Assembly (NCBI GenBank): GCA_015056545.1
Contig: SVGE01000006.1
Coordinates: 26,710 to 90,709 of the forward strand
Length of the DNA: 64,000 nt
Direction: 5' to 3'
Origin: Clostridiales bacterium
Lineage (GTDB): Bacteria > Bacillota > Clostridia > TANB77 > SIG350
Every line of letters starts with the position of its first letter. Positions within the stretch are counted from its first letter, which is position 1. Of this stretch, positions 35,041 through 44,788 are shown piece after piece. The notes under the pieces are model-generated. The model saw only the letters and a program-made list of their open reading frames with translations. It was not told the DNA's origin and ran no database searches. A program made the position numbers and the translations under genes.

Positions 35041-36272
35041 TATTTTAATTCCCAGGCTGTATCTAATGTATCTCCTCCAGCATTTTCATCTACTACTTGA
35101 ACACTAGAGCTTAGAGTAACTACAGGGCGCAAACCAGCATATCGGCGGCCCTTGTTACCAACCGAAACGCACAAGTCGCTCCCCCTCACGTAGTCGCCGC
35201 CCACCTCGCGCACAAGGAAAACCGCATAGTCGTCGCAGAAATTCACATCAGCGCAAGACGAAGACAGCCAGTAGGTCTTATCTCTAAATATCATATCTTT
35301 TGCTTTTTCACTCGCTTCTGTACAATTTGTTTTACTATAGTTGTAAATTAACTCTAATTCTTCATAATTGTCTGGTAGACTTCCAGTAATACTTAAGCCT
35401 GTTTCTTCCATTGCATCTCTAAATGTAAAACCCCTTTCTTTTTTTACTTCCTCTCCTTTACTATTGAAGTAATATGTTACTGGTTCATACTTTAATACTT
35501 CATTTACATCTTCTACTTTTAGGTTCCTTCCTCCATATACTTCTTGGCATATTGTATTTAATGTTTCTGGCCCTTTTGTAAATCCTTCCTCTCCATATAG
35601 GTATATATTTTCTACTGGTTCTGCACTTACCAATGTTACTTTGCTTCCATCATTCTTTAGCACTCTCCATTTTATTTCTTCATTATATCCTATTACTTCT
35701 TCTCCTTCTTCATATTCATAAATATCCCAATAATCTCCATCTATATCGTTAAATATCCAATTTGTTGCTTCTGCTCCCATTTTTTCTGTTATATTATATG
35801 TCTTTCTTTCTCCTTCAGGAATAATATATTTTACATAGTCTCCTACTTCTAATAATGCTAGTATTGATGTTTTTCCTGCTCCTATTCCTAAGTCTGCTAA
35901 CCATGTGCTATATGGGTCATCAGTTCTTGTTCCTAATACTATCTCTCCATTACTTATTGCTATTAAGTCTTTATATTCTTCTTTAAATTCGGGGATTATT
36001 TCTTTGATTTTTTCAAAATCTGTTTCATTATATAATCCACCTTCTCCATTTCCTGTTGCTAACTCTATTTGCTTTTCTGCATTCTTTACTGCTAGTATTT
36101 CTTGATATGTTCTTATATCACTTTTAAATACTGCTTCTTTTGCTCTGTCTATTATTCCACCTTCCATAAATGTAACAATTACTGCTGCTGTTAATATTAT
36201 TAGCACAATTATTGTTACTATTAAAGCTACTAAGCTTATACCTAATGTTTTGTTACTTCTTAAATTTTTCAT
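35040..36272 (-). CDS. DGR target 2: pilin-like surface protein with C-terminal variable lectin-fold domain
   Basis: A 410-residue paralog of targets 1 and 3, nearly identical to them through the N-terminal hydrophobic segment ('GISLVALIVTIIVLIILTAA') and the 'SDIRTYQEILAVKNAEKQIE' helix, and similar through the 'IKWRVLKNDGSKVTLVSAEP' domain. The variable repeat VR2 covers about residues 335-384, between 'YWLSSSCAD' and 'AGLRPVVTLSSS'. SD AGGAGG before ATG. The gene has the shared promoter, leader and downstream broken MSL copy. Its VR carries more changes than the other two, including some not at template adenines, so it is either older or was written from a different template. Confidence 0.85.
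   Translation of the reverse strand: MKNLRSNKTLGISLVALIVTIIVLIILTAAVIVTFMEGGIIDRAKEAVFKSDIRTYQEILAVKNAEKQIELATGNGEGGLYNETDFEKIKEIIPEFKEEYKDLIAISNGEIVLGTRTDDPYSTWLADLGIGAGKTSILALLEVGDYVKYIIPEGERKTYNITEKMGAEATNWIFNDIDGDYWDIYEYEEGEEVIGYNEEIKWRVLKNDGSKVTLVSAEPVENIYLYGEEGFTKGPETLNTICQEVYGGRNLKVEDVNEVLKYEPVTYYFNSKGEEVKKERGFTFRDAMEETGLSITGSLPDNYEELELIYNYSKTNCTEASEKAKDMIFRDKTYWLSSSCADVNFCDDYAVFLVREVGGDYVRGSDLCVSVGNKGRRYAGLRPVVTLSSSVQVVDENAGGDTLDTAWELK
35120..35270 (-). repeat. DGR variable repeat VR2 (remote)
   Basis: 151 bp, the same length as the TR. By hand there are 42 substitutions relative to the TR, of which 31 are at template adenines; 11 are not, and four of these fall in two adjacent codons near the 3' end (template GTG-TAT, here TAT-GCT). 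The first 16 and last 21 bases are identical to the TR. Confidence 0.88.
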
Positions 36273-36302
36273 AATCTTTTTCCTCCTTTAAAAATAAATT
36301 TA

Positions 36303-36617
36303 TTATACAATTTTATTGTATAACACTTTCAGTTTGACTTCAACTGTTTTGTTGTAGTTTTTATTTTTTATTTCTTTTTATCCCCCTTTCCTCAGTTCTT
36401 TATTTTATTATTGCAAAATATATTTTTTTAATTTTGGCAAAACAAAAGAACCTAAGAATACATTACGTTTTTTCGTAATATATTCTTAAGTTCTCTTGTA
36501 AAAATTGTCATGTCAATTAAAGATGTTTTTATCCTATAAACATCCCCCCCCCCTAGTATTTAGCACTTTATGGCACTTTACTTTGGTTTTATTTGACATT
36601 TTTCTCACCCCTTTTCT
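36303..36617 (-). promoter_or_regulatory. Long structured 5' leader of DGR target 2 (candidate attenuator)
   Basis: Same order of elements as leader 1. ATGTCAA (36599-36593) pairs with TTGACAT (36516-36510) around AGTGCTAAATACTA, a run of ten G (36544-36553) and a GATGTTT/AAACATC hairpin. The hairpin at 36446-36494 pairs 20 of 22 bases and is followed by TTTTGTTTTG. AAAGAACT (36394-36401) can pair with all eight bases of GGTTCTTT (36445-36452) in the hairpin's 3' arm, using one G-U. An SD-like AAAGGGGG and the TTATACAAT/ATTGTATAA palindrome (36303-36323) follow. Confidence 0.65.
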
Positions 36618-36623
36618 GCTTGT

Positions 36624-36652
36624 AATATATCATATGTAGTTTATCTTTTCAA
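36624..36652 (-). promoter_or_regulatory. Sigma-A-type promoter of DGR target 2
   Basis: TTGAAA (36652-36647), 17-base spacer almost identical to that of target 1, TATATT (36629-36624). Confidence 0.75.
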
Positions 36653-36758
36653 GACTTTTTTCTCATTTATACGAATATATATTTTTTTAAATTTGCATAA
36701 CTTTCCTATTATATATATAAACATCCAACGTGTCTAAACAAATTGGATGTTCTATTTA

Positions 36759-37229
36759 TTATTTTTGTTCAATAACAATTTTATATTCTTTTTCATTAAT
36801 TAAAAATTTAATTAGATTTGTTGCACTACCTGCTACAATAACATTATGTTCTTCTTCATTTGTAACAGTCATAGATGAAGGATACATTTGTTTATAATAA
36901 TTTGTTATTTCGTCTTTTGTTTTTTTACATTCAACAGTTATTGTATGTATATCATGCTTTGTTTCTTGGCTTTTCTCTGTTTTATATTCTTTTATTTTTC
37001 CTGTTTCAATTAAAGTAATATTTTCATTTTTTAATATTGAAGGAATTGATATATTACTTCCTTCAACAGTTGTAATATTATATCCATCTTTTTGTTCTGA
37101 TTTTATTTTATTTCCTAAAATAAAATCTCTTGCTCCAAATATATTAAATACAAATAATATAATTAGTAAAATTATTAATATAAATATTGTTAATTTCATT
37201 TTTTTAATTCTAATTTTTTTCTTTCTCAT
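36759..37229 (-). CDS. Membrane-anchored protein of unknown function
   Basis: 156 residues. A basic N-terminus precedes one membrane helix ('LTIFILIILLIILFVFNIFG'); the rest is a small extracytoplasmic domain with 'YNITTVEGSNISIPSIL' and 'DEITNYYKQMYPSSMTVTN'. The latter resembles the small domains that sense or bind at the membrane surface but no family is recognised. The gene is 55 bp after the lipase gene on the same strand. A weak hairpin (ACATCCAA / TTGGATGT) lies just after its stop. Confidence 0.6.
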   Translation of the reverse strand: MRKKKIRIKKMKLTIFILIILLIILFVFNIFGARDFILGNKIKSEQKDGYNITTVEGSNISIPSILKNENITLIETGKIKEYKTEKSQETKHDIHTITVECKKTKDEITNYYKQMYPSSMTVTNEEEHNVIVAGSATNLIKFLINEKEYKIVIEQK

Positions 37230-37284
37230 ATTATCACCTATGAATACAATATCATAACATTAATTTAAATACAAGTTGTTTTTT

Positions 37285-38238
37285 TTATTTTATTAAAACT
37301 TTATTTTTTATCCAATTTAATATATCTTTATATACTTTTTCTTGGTTTATTTCATTTATCATCTCATGTCTACCATTTTTATATAATTTCATATTAACAT
37401 TTTTTAGTCCAGCATTTATCATATCTGTATATACTTTTTCTACTCCCTCCCCATTATTTCCAACAGGATCTTTATCCCCTGACATTATAAATATTGGAAG
37501 TTTTTTAGGTATATTTTGAATTACCTTTTCACTATTAGCATATTTAATTAAATTAAGTAAATCTTTATATGCTGATACAGTAAAAGTAAAATCTGTTATT
37601 TCGTCTGCATTATATCTTTTTACTTCATTAATATCTCTACTTAACCAATCAAATTTAGTAGTATTATGTTTGATACTATGATTAAATACTAATTCTAATC
37701 CCATATCTGTTAATTTTTCACTTCTATATAATGGCCCTTTTTGTTTTATTAAAACATTACATAGTTTTATTCCTACATCTACAAATGGATTAGGTCCCAT
37801 TGTTCCCGAAAGAATTACTCCATCTATTTCTTTTCCATATTCAGATAAATAATTTCTTGTAATAAAAGAACCCATTGAATGTCCAAATAATATTAGAGGC
37901 ACATTAGGAAATTTTTCTTTAATTATTTTTGTCATACTATATAAATCTTTAATTAAACATTTATATCCAAATCTATCTGCAAAATAGCCTTTATGCTCAT
38001 CTGAAATAATTGAACTTCCATGACCTAAATGATTATGAATTCCTACAATAAAACCATTTGAATTAAGCATTTTTATAAATGGTTCATATCTATCAATATG
38101 TTCACACATACCATGGGATATTTGAATTATTCCTTTAATGTTTTTTACTTGAGGAACAAAAATTTTCCCTTTTATTAGTGTCATATGATTACTACTATTA
38201 AAAATAATATCTTCCGTATTTACATTAACTTCTTTCAT
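37285..38238 (-). CDS. Alpha/beta hydrolase, lysophospholipase/monoacylglycerol lipase-like
   Basis: A 317-residue serine hydrolase (Hydrolase_4 / S33 group). The oxyanion region is 'IIQISHGMCEHIDRYEPF', the nucleophile elbow 'LILFGHSMGSFITRNYL' (GHSMG), the acid 'PIFIMSGDKDPVGNNGEG' and the catalytic His 'LYKNGRHEMINE'. It has no signal peptide and acts in the cytosol on lysophospholipids or monoacylglycerols, most likely. SD AAGGTGATA. It follows addA by 11 bp, so the two are co-transcribed. Confidence 0.88.
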   Translation of the reverse strand: MKEVNVNTEDIIFNSSNHMTLIKGKIFVPQVKNIKGIIQISHGMCEHIDRYEPFIKMLNSNGFIVGIHNHLGHGSSIISDEHKGYFADRFGYKCLIKDLYSMTKIIKEKFPNVPLILFGHSMGSFITRNYLSEYGKEIDGVILSGTMGPNPFVDVGIKLCNVLIKQKGPLYRSEKLTDMGLELVFNHSIKHNTTKFDWLSRDINEVKRYNADEITDFTFTVSAYKDLLNLIKYANSEKVIQNIPKKLPIFIMSGDKDPVGNNGEGVEKVYTDMINAGLKNVNMKLYKNGRHEMINEINQEKVYKDILNWIKNKVLIK

Positions 38239-38249
38239 ATTATCACCTT

Positions 38250-41200
38250 CTATACTTTAAGTATTTTTCCATTTTCAATCATATATATGTATGTTTCTTT
38301 AACTTTCTTTCCTGTTATTTTCTCTAAAGCTAATTTATAATATTCTAGTTGTTTTTTATATCTTTTTACTATAACTTCATCAGATACTATTTTATCTGTT
38401 TTATAATCTAATAAAACAATTTCATTATTTTCAACAAAACATAAATCTATTACACCTTGAACAAGTATACTTTCTTGAAGTTTATCCTTTGCTTCAATTT
38501 CTAATATTTGTTTTAGTTCATCAAGACTTAATTCAAGCATAAATGGTTCTTCTTTATATATTTTTTCTGCTTTTATTATTCTATCATATATATCTGAATT
38601 AATGAAATTAAATATCTTTTCAGGTTTTATTGCCTTATATTCTTCATTTGTTATTATTTTTTTCTGTAATAATATATTTAAAAATTCTTTTATTTCATTC
38701 AAAGTATATTTTTTTGTTAAATCTAATTTTTGAAAAATATAATGATAAAGTGTGCCTTTTTCCATCGCTGATAACCCTGTTTTTATTTCTTTCATAAAAT
38801 CTGGAGTTATGTTAGTAAACATTAAGTTCTCTTCACTAATATCTTGCAATTGTTCTTTTCTTTTAATCTCACTAACAGATATTTTATATGGTACCTTTGT
38901 TAAATACTCATTTTCATATTTTCTATTTAATAATTTACTTATTTCTTCATACTTTTCTGTATTAATTTTTAATTTATTATCTTTTAAATAGTTTTCTATC
39001 TTTTCTTTTTCGTTTTCTTCTATAATCAATTCATTATTCATATTTATATCATTTTTATTAATTATATTAAAATCTATAAAATTTGTATCATACTTATTTG
39101 TAAACAAGCTATATGATATAATTTTCATATATGAATTAAGATTTTTTATAAAACTATATTTTGAATTATATATATCTTTATCTATATTTGTAGTTACACC
39201 AGTCAAAATAAGCTTTTCTCTAGCTCTAGTAAGTCCTACATAAAGTATTCTCATTTCTTCTGCTATTGTTTCATTTTTCACTTTATCTTGTATCACTTTT
39301 TTTAATATACTTGGATATCTAATTCTTTTTTCTAAATTAATTATTTCAAAACCTAAACCTAAATCTGAATGTAATAATATTTTTTCATTTAAATCCATCA
39401 TATTAAATTTTTTATTAATATTTCCTAAAAATACAACTGGAAATTCTAATCCTTTAGATTTATGAATGCTCATAAGCCTTACAACATTATCCGCTTCTCC
39501 AATTATACTAGCACTACCTAAATCTTGTTTAGTTTCTTTTATTTTAAATATGAAATTTATAAAATTAAATAAACCTTTAAATGAAGAAGACTCAAATTGT
39601 TTAGCCCTATCTACAAGTAGCATTAAATTAGCTTTTTTATTTTCATAATCTTTGTATTTTCTCATATAATCTAGATATTTAGTATCTTCATATATTTGCC
39701 AAATAAGTTTACTAACACTTAAATAATTTGCTTTTTCTCTATAATAACATATCATATCTGTAAAAGCTCTTACTTTTTTACTTAACGTATCACTATTATA
39801 TGCACTATTTTTTTGCATAGCTGTATAAAAATATCCTTTATTATCATATGAACGTATTTGAACAAGTTCATTATCATTAAAATTACCAAATGGTGATTTT
39901 AAAACTGTAAGAAGCGGGATATCTTGATATGGATTATCTATAACTTGAAGAAGTGCAAGTACATTTTGAACTTCATTTTCACCTAAATATCCTTCTGTAT
40001 TATCTATATATATTGGTATCCCCTTTTTCTTAAAAACATCATCAAATACTTGCGCGGAGTTTTTTGTACTACGAAGTAAAATAACAATATCTCTATAATT
40101 AACAGCTCTATATCCATCTATTTTTTTATCATATACTTGAAATTTTTCATTAATTAACTCATCAATTTTATTTGCTATAAAACTCGCTTCATATTCAATA
40201 TTTTCATAACTTTCTTCTATCTCGTCTATATCTTCTATCTCAGTATATTCTATAGTAGTATTTTCATCTTTTGCATTAATTATATCAATTTCAACTTTAT
40301 TATTTTGATTAATCTCTTCATATTCAAAACCTACATTTAAATATTCATCTTTAGTATAATCTATTTCACCCATTTCTTTTGACATAATTTTTGAAAATAT
40401 ATAATTGGTAAAATCTAATACTTGATTTCTACTTCTAAAATTTTTATATAAATTAATTTTCTTATATTTAGAATCAATACTTTCATCTTTTAAACTATAA
40501 GTCATATATTTATTTAAAAATATCTCTGGTTTAGCTCCTCTAAATTTATATATACTTTGTTTAACATCACCAACCATAAATATATTAGGCTTATCTTCTT
40601 GTTGCCTAGATATAGTAGTTAAAATATATTCTTGAATATAGTTACTATCTTGATATTCATCAATTAATATTTCTTCAAATTTTTCCCTATATTCTTTTGC
40701 CACATCTGTTGGAATAATATTTCCATTTTCATCTTGTTTAGTTAAAATATTTAATGCATAATGTTCAAAATCATTAAAATCTAATATATTTTTTTCTTTC
40801 TTCCTTTTTGAAAAACGTTTATCAAATTCGATTACTAAATCAAATAAATATTTAATCTCATTTTCATTTTCTTTAATTTGATTTAATATTTCTTCATTTT
40901 TTACATTATATTCAATATCTTTAAAACCTGATTTAATATTATCCCAATATATTTTAATAAGCTCGCTTGTTTCTTTTTCAATACCTCTTGTAGCTGGCCT
41001 TCTTTCAAATTCAATAATATTTAATAAATCTACAATTTCATTCCATGATTTATCTTGAATATTTAATAATTTAGCCATAAGCTTTTTATTTGCTTCAAAA
41101 AAATCATATTGTTTATTTTTATCATCTAAATTACTAGTTAAATCTAGTAATTTATCATATTCATTTAAAAGACTTTTTACAGTTTGAATAATATTATTTA

Positions 41201-41840
41201 TAATATATTTTCCATATGTTGTTTTTTCAAACTCAATATTTTCTGTCTCAAAAATACTTAATAATTCTTTAATTGTTTTTTCTGGAAATGGAGTATTTAA
41301 TATATATTTGTGTATTTGAAGTATAATAGAAGAAAGTGAAATATCTTCTGCTTTTGTATCATACATTTCAAGCAAATTAATATATTTTTCATTTACTACT
41401 TCTTCACTATATAACTCCTCATACATTTCATCTAATATTTCATATTTCATTAATTGGTTATCTATTTCATTAGCTACTTTAAAATTAGGGTCTATGTCTA
41501 TTTCATAATAGTAATTTCTTATTATATCTAAACAAAATGAATGTATTGTAGTTATACTAGCTTTATTTATATTAATAATTTGCTGTTGCAGACGTATATT
41601 AGATGGGTCTTTATCTAACATATCATATAACTTGTTTAATACTCTTTCTTTCATTTCAGTTGCAGCTGCATTTGTAAATGTAACTACTAATAGTTTCGTA
41701 ATATCTATATTTTCATTTAATATTATTGATATTATTCTTTCTACTAATACTGCTGTTTTTCCACTACCTGCACCTGCTGATACTAATAAGTTACAATTTC
41801 TTGTATTTATAACATCTTCTTGTTCTTTAGTCCACTTCAT
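38250..41840 (-). CDS. addA: ATP-dependent helicase/nuclease subunit A (AddA)
   Basis: 1196 residues, the usual AddA length. UvrD-type helicase motifs: 'LVSAGAGSGKTAVLVERI' (Walker A), 'EEILIDEYQDSNYIQ' (Walker B), 'FMVGDVKQSIYKFRGA', 'RLMSIHKSKGLEFPVVFLG' and 'EEMRILYVGLTRAREKL'. The C-terminal RecB-like nuclease has 'KGTLYHYIFQ' and 'EIVLLDYKTDKIV' (D-x-K). It processes double-strand breaks with AddB. In most Firmicutes addB lies immediately upstream; here the upstream neighbour is a terminator and a phosphoesterase gene, so addB is elsewhere or absent. Confidence 0.95.
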   Translation of the reverse strand: MKWTKEQEDVINTRNCNLLVSAGAGSGKTAVLVERIISIILNENIDITKLLVVTFTNAAATEMKERVLNKLYDMLDKDPSNIRLQQQIININKASITTIHSFCLDIIRNYYYEIDIDPNFKVANEIDNQLMKYEILDEMYEELYSEEVVNEKYINLLEMYDTKAEDISLSSIILQIHKYILNTPFPEKTIKELLSIFETENIEFEKTTYGKYIINNIIQTVKSLLNEYDKLLDLTSNLDDKNKQYDFFEANKKLMAKLLNIQDKSWNEIVDLLNIIEFERRPATRGIEKETSELIKIYWDNIKSGFKDIEYNVKNEEILNQIKENENEIKYLFDLVIEFDKRFSKRKKEKNILDFNDFEHYALNILTKQDENGNIIPTDVAKEYREKFEEILIDEYQDSNYIQEYILTTISRQQEDKPNIFMVGDVKQSIYKFRGAKPEIFLNKYMTYSLKDESIDSKYKKINLYKNFRSRNQVLDFTNYIFSKIMSKEMGEIDYTKDEYLNVGFEYEEINQNNKVEIDIINAKDENTTIEYTEIEDIDEIEESYENIEYEASFIANKIDELINEKFQVYDKKIDGYRAVNYRDIVILLRSTKNSAQVFDDVFKKKGIPIYIDNTEGYLGENEVQNVLALLQVIDNPYQDIPLLTVLKSPFGNFNDNELVQIRSYDNKGYFYTAMQKNSAYNSDTLSKKVRAFTDMICYYREKANYLSVSKLIWQIYEDTKYLDYMRKYKDYENKKANLMLLVDRAKQFESSSFKGLFNFINFIFKIKETKQDLGSASIIGEADNVVRLMSIHKSKGLEFPVVFLGNINKKFNMMDLNEKILLHSDLGLGFEIINLEKRIRYPSILKKVIQDKVKNETIAEEMRILYVGLTRAREKLILTGVTTNIDKDIYNSKYSFIKNLNSYMKIISYSLFTNKYDTNFIDFNIINKNDINMNNELIIEENEKEKIENYLKDNKLKINTEKYEEISKLLNRKYENEYLTKVPYKISVSEIKRKEQLQDISEENLMFTNITPDFMKEIKTGLSAMEKGTLYHYIFQKLDLTKKYTLNEIKEFLNILLQKKIITNEEYKAIKPEKIFNFINSDIYDRIIKAEKIYKEEPFMLELSLDELKQILEIEAKDKLQESILVQGVIDLCFVENNEIVLLDYKTDKIVSDEVIVKRYKKQLEYYKLALEKITGKKVKETYIYMIENGKILKV

Positions 41841-41910
41841 ATATTTCCTCCATTTTATACAAATAATTTATCATATTGATAATAATATTTCAAGATATTA
41901 AAGTATAAAG

Positions 41911-41947
41911 AAAAACAATTTACCTATTATTAGATAAATTGTTTTTT
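41911..41947 (-). terminator. Rho-independent terminator after the tsaD operon
   Basis: Stem AAAAACAATTTA / TAAATTGTTTTTT directly after the phosphoesterase stop, with T-run on the minus strand. Confidence 0.85.
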
Positions 41948-41949
41948 GG

Positions 41950-42618
41950 TTATTTTATTTCAATTAATTTAAAATCTACTTTATCTGCTGATGTTAAATA
42001 ATATTTAATTCCATCACTATTTGGCATAATATCTTCTGGTTTTAATTTTCCATGCAAATGTCCATAAATACAAATTTTAACATTATATTTTTTCATAATT
42101 TCAATAAACTTTTCATTAGGTGGGAAATGTAGCACTACGATTATGTTATCTGTTTTTGCTTGATTTAGCGAATATTCTAGTCTTTGATATTCCCTTGTAA
42201 GTATTTTCTCATCATCATATTTATTATCCGAATTAGCACTCCATCCTCTTGTTCCACATATGCTATATCCATTATATTCAATTGAATTATTGTATATAAA
42301 TTCAATATTGTTAAAATTATTGTCTTTTAAAAAATTATTCATTTTTGTAACAGTTGTCCACCAATAATCATGATTACCTTTTAATAATAATTTTTTTCCA
42401 GGTAATTTATTTAAGTATTCAAAATCCTGAATAGTTTCTTCTAAGTATGTTGCCCATGAAAAATCTCCTGCTAAAATTACTATATCATCAGCAGTAACTT
42501 TTTCTAACCAATCTTTCTCAATCTTTAAATAATGGTTCTCCCAACCTTCACCAAATATATCCATTGGTTTATTATTACCAAAAGATAAATGTAAATCACT
42601 TATTGCGAATATACCCAT
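41950..42618 (-). CDS. Calcineurin-like metallophosphoesterase
   Basis: A 222-residue metallophosphatase. Metal-binding blocks in order: '[10 protein letters not shown]' (DxH), '[13 protein letters not shown]' (GDxxW), '[11 protein letters not shown]' (GNHD), '[13 protein letters not shown]' and '[11 protein letters not shown]' (GHxH). Such cytosolic phosphohydrolases are often annotated YkuE/YmdB-like; the substrate is unknown. Its start overlaps the end of tsaD by 23 bp, so translation is coupled. SD AGGAGAAAAAG lies within tsaD. Confidence 0.88.
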   Translation of the reverse strand: MGIFAISDLHLSFGNNKPMDIFGEGWENHYLKIEKDWLEKVTADDIVILAGDFSWATYLEETIQDFEYLNKLPGKKLLLKGNHDYWWTTVTKMNNFLKDNNFNNIEFIYNNSIEYNGYSICGTRGWSANSDNKYDDEKILTREYQRLEYSLNQAKTDNIIVVLHFPPNEKFIEIMKKYNVKICIYGHLHGKLKPEDIMPNSDGIKYYLTSADKVDFKLIEIK

Positions 42619-43621
42619 CTTTTTCTCCTATCTTTAAATTTGCTATAGCATTAATATCTATATCACTAGTAAAACCAGCTTTATATGTATAATGTGCAGC
42701 TGATGCTATCATTGCAGCATTATCTGTACATAATATATTACTTGGATAATATAACTCATAACCATTTTTACTTAAAGCATTTTCTAACTCTTTTCTAATA
42801 TATGAATTAGCTGCAACACCACCAGCTAAAACTAATTTATTAAGTCCTGTTTGTTTTAATGCTTTTAAACTATTTTGAACCAAAACATCTGATACAGCTT
42901 GCTCAAAAGAAATACATATATCTTCTTTTATAATTTCTTCTTTAGAATTATTTACAGTATTTAAAACAGCTGTTTTTACACCACTAAAACTAAAATCTAA
43001 GTTATCAAAATGTGAACGTGGAAAATTATATGTAATTTTGCCATCTTTTGCTAATTTATCTATTTTAGGTCCACCTGGATAACCAAGTCCAATTACTCTT
43101 GCTACTTTATCAAAAGCCTCTCCTACTGCATCATCTCTTGTCTTTCCTAATATTTCAAAATTTGTATAATCTTTTACATGTATTAAATGTGTATGCCCTC
43201 CAGATATAACTAATGATACAAATGGTGGTTTTAATCTTTTATGTTCAATATAGTTTGCTGCAATATGCCCTTCTATATGATGAACACCTACTAATGGCTT
43301 ATTTAATGCATAAGCTAATCCTTTTGCAGCAGATAACCCAACTAATAAAGCCCCTACTAAACCTGGTCCATATGTTACACCAATTATATCAATATCCTCT
43401 AAAGTTACATTAGCTTCATCAAGTGCTTGTTTTATAACTATGTTGATATTCTCTATATGATTTCGTGAAGCTATTTCTGGAACAACTCCACCAAATTTTT
43501 TATGTATTTCTATTTGTGATGAAATTACATTAGATAAAACTTGTCTACCGTTTTTTATTACAGCAACAGAAGTTTCATCACAACTACTTTCAATTCCTAA
43601 ACATAAAATATTTTTTCTCAT
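42596..43621 (-). CDS. tsaD: tRNA threonylcarbamoyltransferase TsaD
   Basis: A 341-residue Kae1/TsaD protein that transfers the threonylcarbamoyl group to A37 of ANN-decoding tRNAs together with TsaB and TsaE. Visible motifs: '[18 protein letters not shown]', '[19 protein letters not shown]', metal ligands in '[14 protein letters not shown]' (HxxxH), '[13 protein letters not shown]', '[18 protein letters not shown]' and 'CTDNAAMIA'. tsaB/tsaE are not in the window. Confidence 0.96.
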   Translation of the reverse strand: MRKNILCLGIESSCDETSVAVIKNGRQVLSNVISSQIEIHKKFGGVVPEIASRNHIENINIVIKQALDEANVTLEDIDIIGVTYGPGLVGALLVGLSAAKGLAYALNKPLVGVHHIEGHIAANYIEHKRLKPPFVSLVISGGHTHLIHVKDYTNFEILGKTRDDAVGEAFDKVARVIGLGYPGGPKIDKLAKDGKITYNFPRSHFDNLDFSFSGVKTAVLNTVNNSKEEIIKEDICISFEQAVSDVLVQNSLKALKQTGLNKLVLAGGVAANSYIRKELENALSKNGYELYYPSNILCTDNAAMIASAAHYTYKAGFTSDIDINAIANLKIGEKDGYIRNK

Positions 43622-43636
43622 AATATATCCTTTCTC

Positions 43637-43668
43637 TAAAAAATGTTGATGTTAATACATCAACATTT
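43637..43668 (-). terminator. Rho-independent terminator after the M50 gene
   Basis: Perfect stem AAATGTTGATGT / ACATCAACATTT with a 4-base loop and TTTTTT following, between the M50 protease gene and tsaD. Confidence 0.9.
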
Positions 43669-43684
43669 CTCTATATATATTTTA

Positions 43685-44338
43685 TTATATTATTCCAAAT
43701 AATGCAAGTACTAACTCAATTAAATACTGCATTCCATTAAGTACTGACATTAATATTGGTGTTATTATATATTCTGGTATTGGAGTTAATATTATTAATA
43801 ATAAGATTAAAAAACTATATTTTTCTAATCCTAGAAATTTAAATTTCCATTTATTTGGCAGAAAATATAATAATATTTTTGAACCATCAAAATTAGGAAG
43901 TGGTAATAAATTAAATATACATAATGATATATTTATTAAAACTATACCATCTACAACACCTATTATAGCTTCTGCAGTATTAGCAGAAAACACTGTTAAT
44001 GCTCCAGATATTAATAAAACATAGTGTATTATTAATGATACAAAAGCTATTATTAAATTCATTACTGGTCCTGCAAGAGATACAAGCATTTGCCCTTTTA
44101 AAGGTTTTTTAAAATTTCTTGGGTCAATTTGCACGGGTCTTCCCCATCCAAAATGTGCTAACATTAAACATATTAATCCAAATATATCTATATGTGTTAA
44201 TGGATTAATTGTATCTCTTCCTTGAAGTTTTGGTGTATCATCACCTAATTTAATTGCTACTTTTGCATGTGCATATTCATGAAAAGTTATAGCTATAACA
44301 ACAGCTGGTAAGATATATAATATATCTATTAATTCCAT
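43685..44338 (-). CDS. Site-2 protease family (M50) membrane protein
   Basis: 217 residues with about five membrane helices. The zinc site is 'ITFHEYAHAKVAIKLGDD' (HExxH) with the second ligand motif 'NLLPLPNFDGSKILLYF' (N-x-P-x-x-x-D-G). The short length without PDZ domain is that of the YwhC/FtsH-like M50 group of unknown substrate. The gene shares a transcript with the small gene upstream (21-bp gap). Confidence 0.9.
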   Translation of the reverse strand: MELIDILYILPAVVIAITFHEYAHAKVAIKLGDDTPKLQGRDTINPLTHIDIFGLICLMLAHFGWGRPVQIDPRNFKKPLKGQMLVSLAGPVMNLIIAFVSLIIHYVLLISGALTVFSANTAEAIIGVVDGIVLINISLCIFNLLPLPNFDGSKILLYFLPNKWKFKFLGLEKYSFLILLLIILTPIPEYIITPILMSVLNGMQYLIELVLALFGII

Positions 44339-44359
44339 AAACTATTCTCCTTTACTAAT

Positions 44360-44710
44360 CTATAAATTTTCTATTTCTATTGCTGGTGGCCACATTTCAC
44401 CAATTTCGCCTTTAATTATTCCAGCATATACTTTTGCATCATTATCTTTTACATATTCTTTTATTTTATTAGCAAATTCATTCGCTTGATTTATAACATC
44501 TTCATCATAAATAAAATCGCCTTTATAGAAAATAATTTTTCCTTCTTTATAATACCCACGTACAATATTATCAAAATTTTCAATTGGATAATTTAAAGAA
44601 GTATACCATTCAATATGGCTCATTCCACTATTTTCTAAAAATACTATCTCTGAATTTATAATCATAAAAGCTACTCTACTTTTATGAAACATAGTTTCTT
44701 TATTTTCCAT
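44360..44710 (-). CDS. Small conserved cytosolic protein of unknown function
   Basis: 116 residues, acidic, no membrane helix. Landmarks are 'FMIINSEIVFLENSGMSHIE' , 'GYYKEGKIIFYKGDFIYDED' and a tail 'VYAGIIKGEIGEMWPPAIEI'. The sequence reads like a conserved protein but I cannot place it in a family. SD GGAGAAATAAA. It is upstream of the M50 protease gene in the same operon. Confidence 0.6.
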   Translation of the reverse strand: MENKETMFHKSRVAFMIINSEIVFLENSGMSHIEWYTSLNYPIENFDNIVRGYYKEGKIIFYKGDFIYDEDVINQANEFANKIKEYVKDNDAKVYAGIIKGEIGEMWPPAIEIENL

Positions 44711-44760
44711 TTTATTTCTCCAATATATTATATTTATATTTCTACTAATCTATCTAAATT

Positions 44761-44787
44761 AGCAATGTCGATTTTCCCGACATTACT
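44761..44787 (-). terminator. Possible terminator after lysS
   Basis: Hairpin AATGTCGG / CGACATT just after the lysS stop. The following minus-strand bases (GCTAATTTAG) give only a weak T-run, so the call is tentative. Confidence 0.4.
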
Positions 44788-44788
44788 T

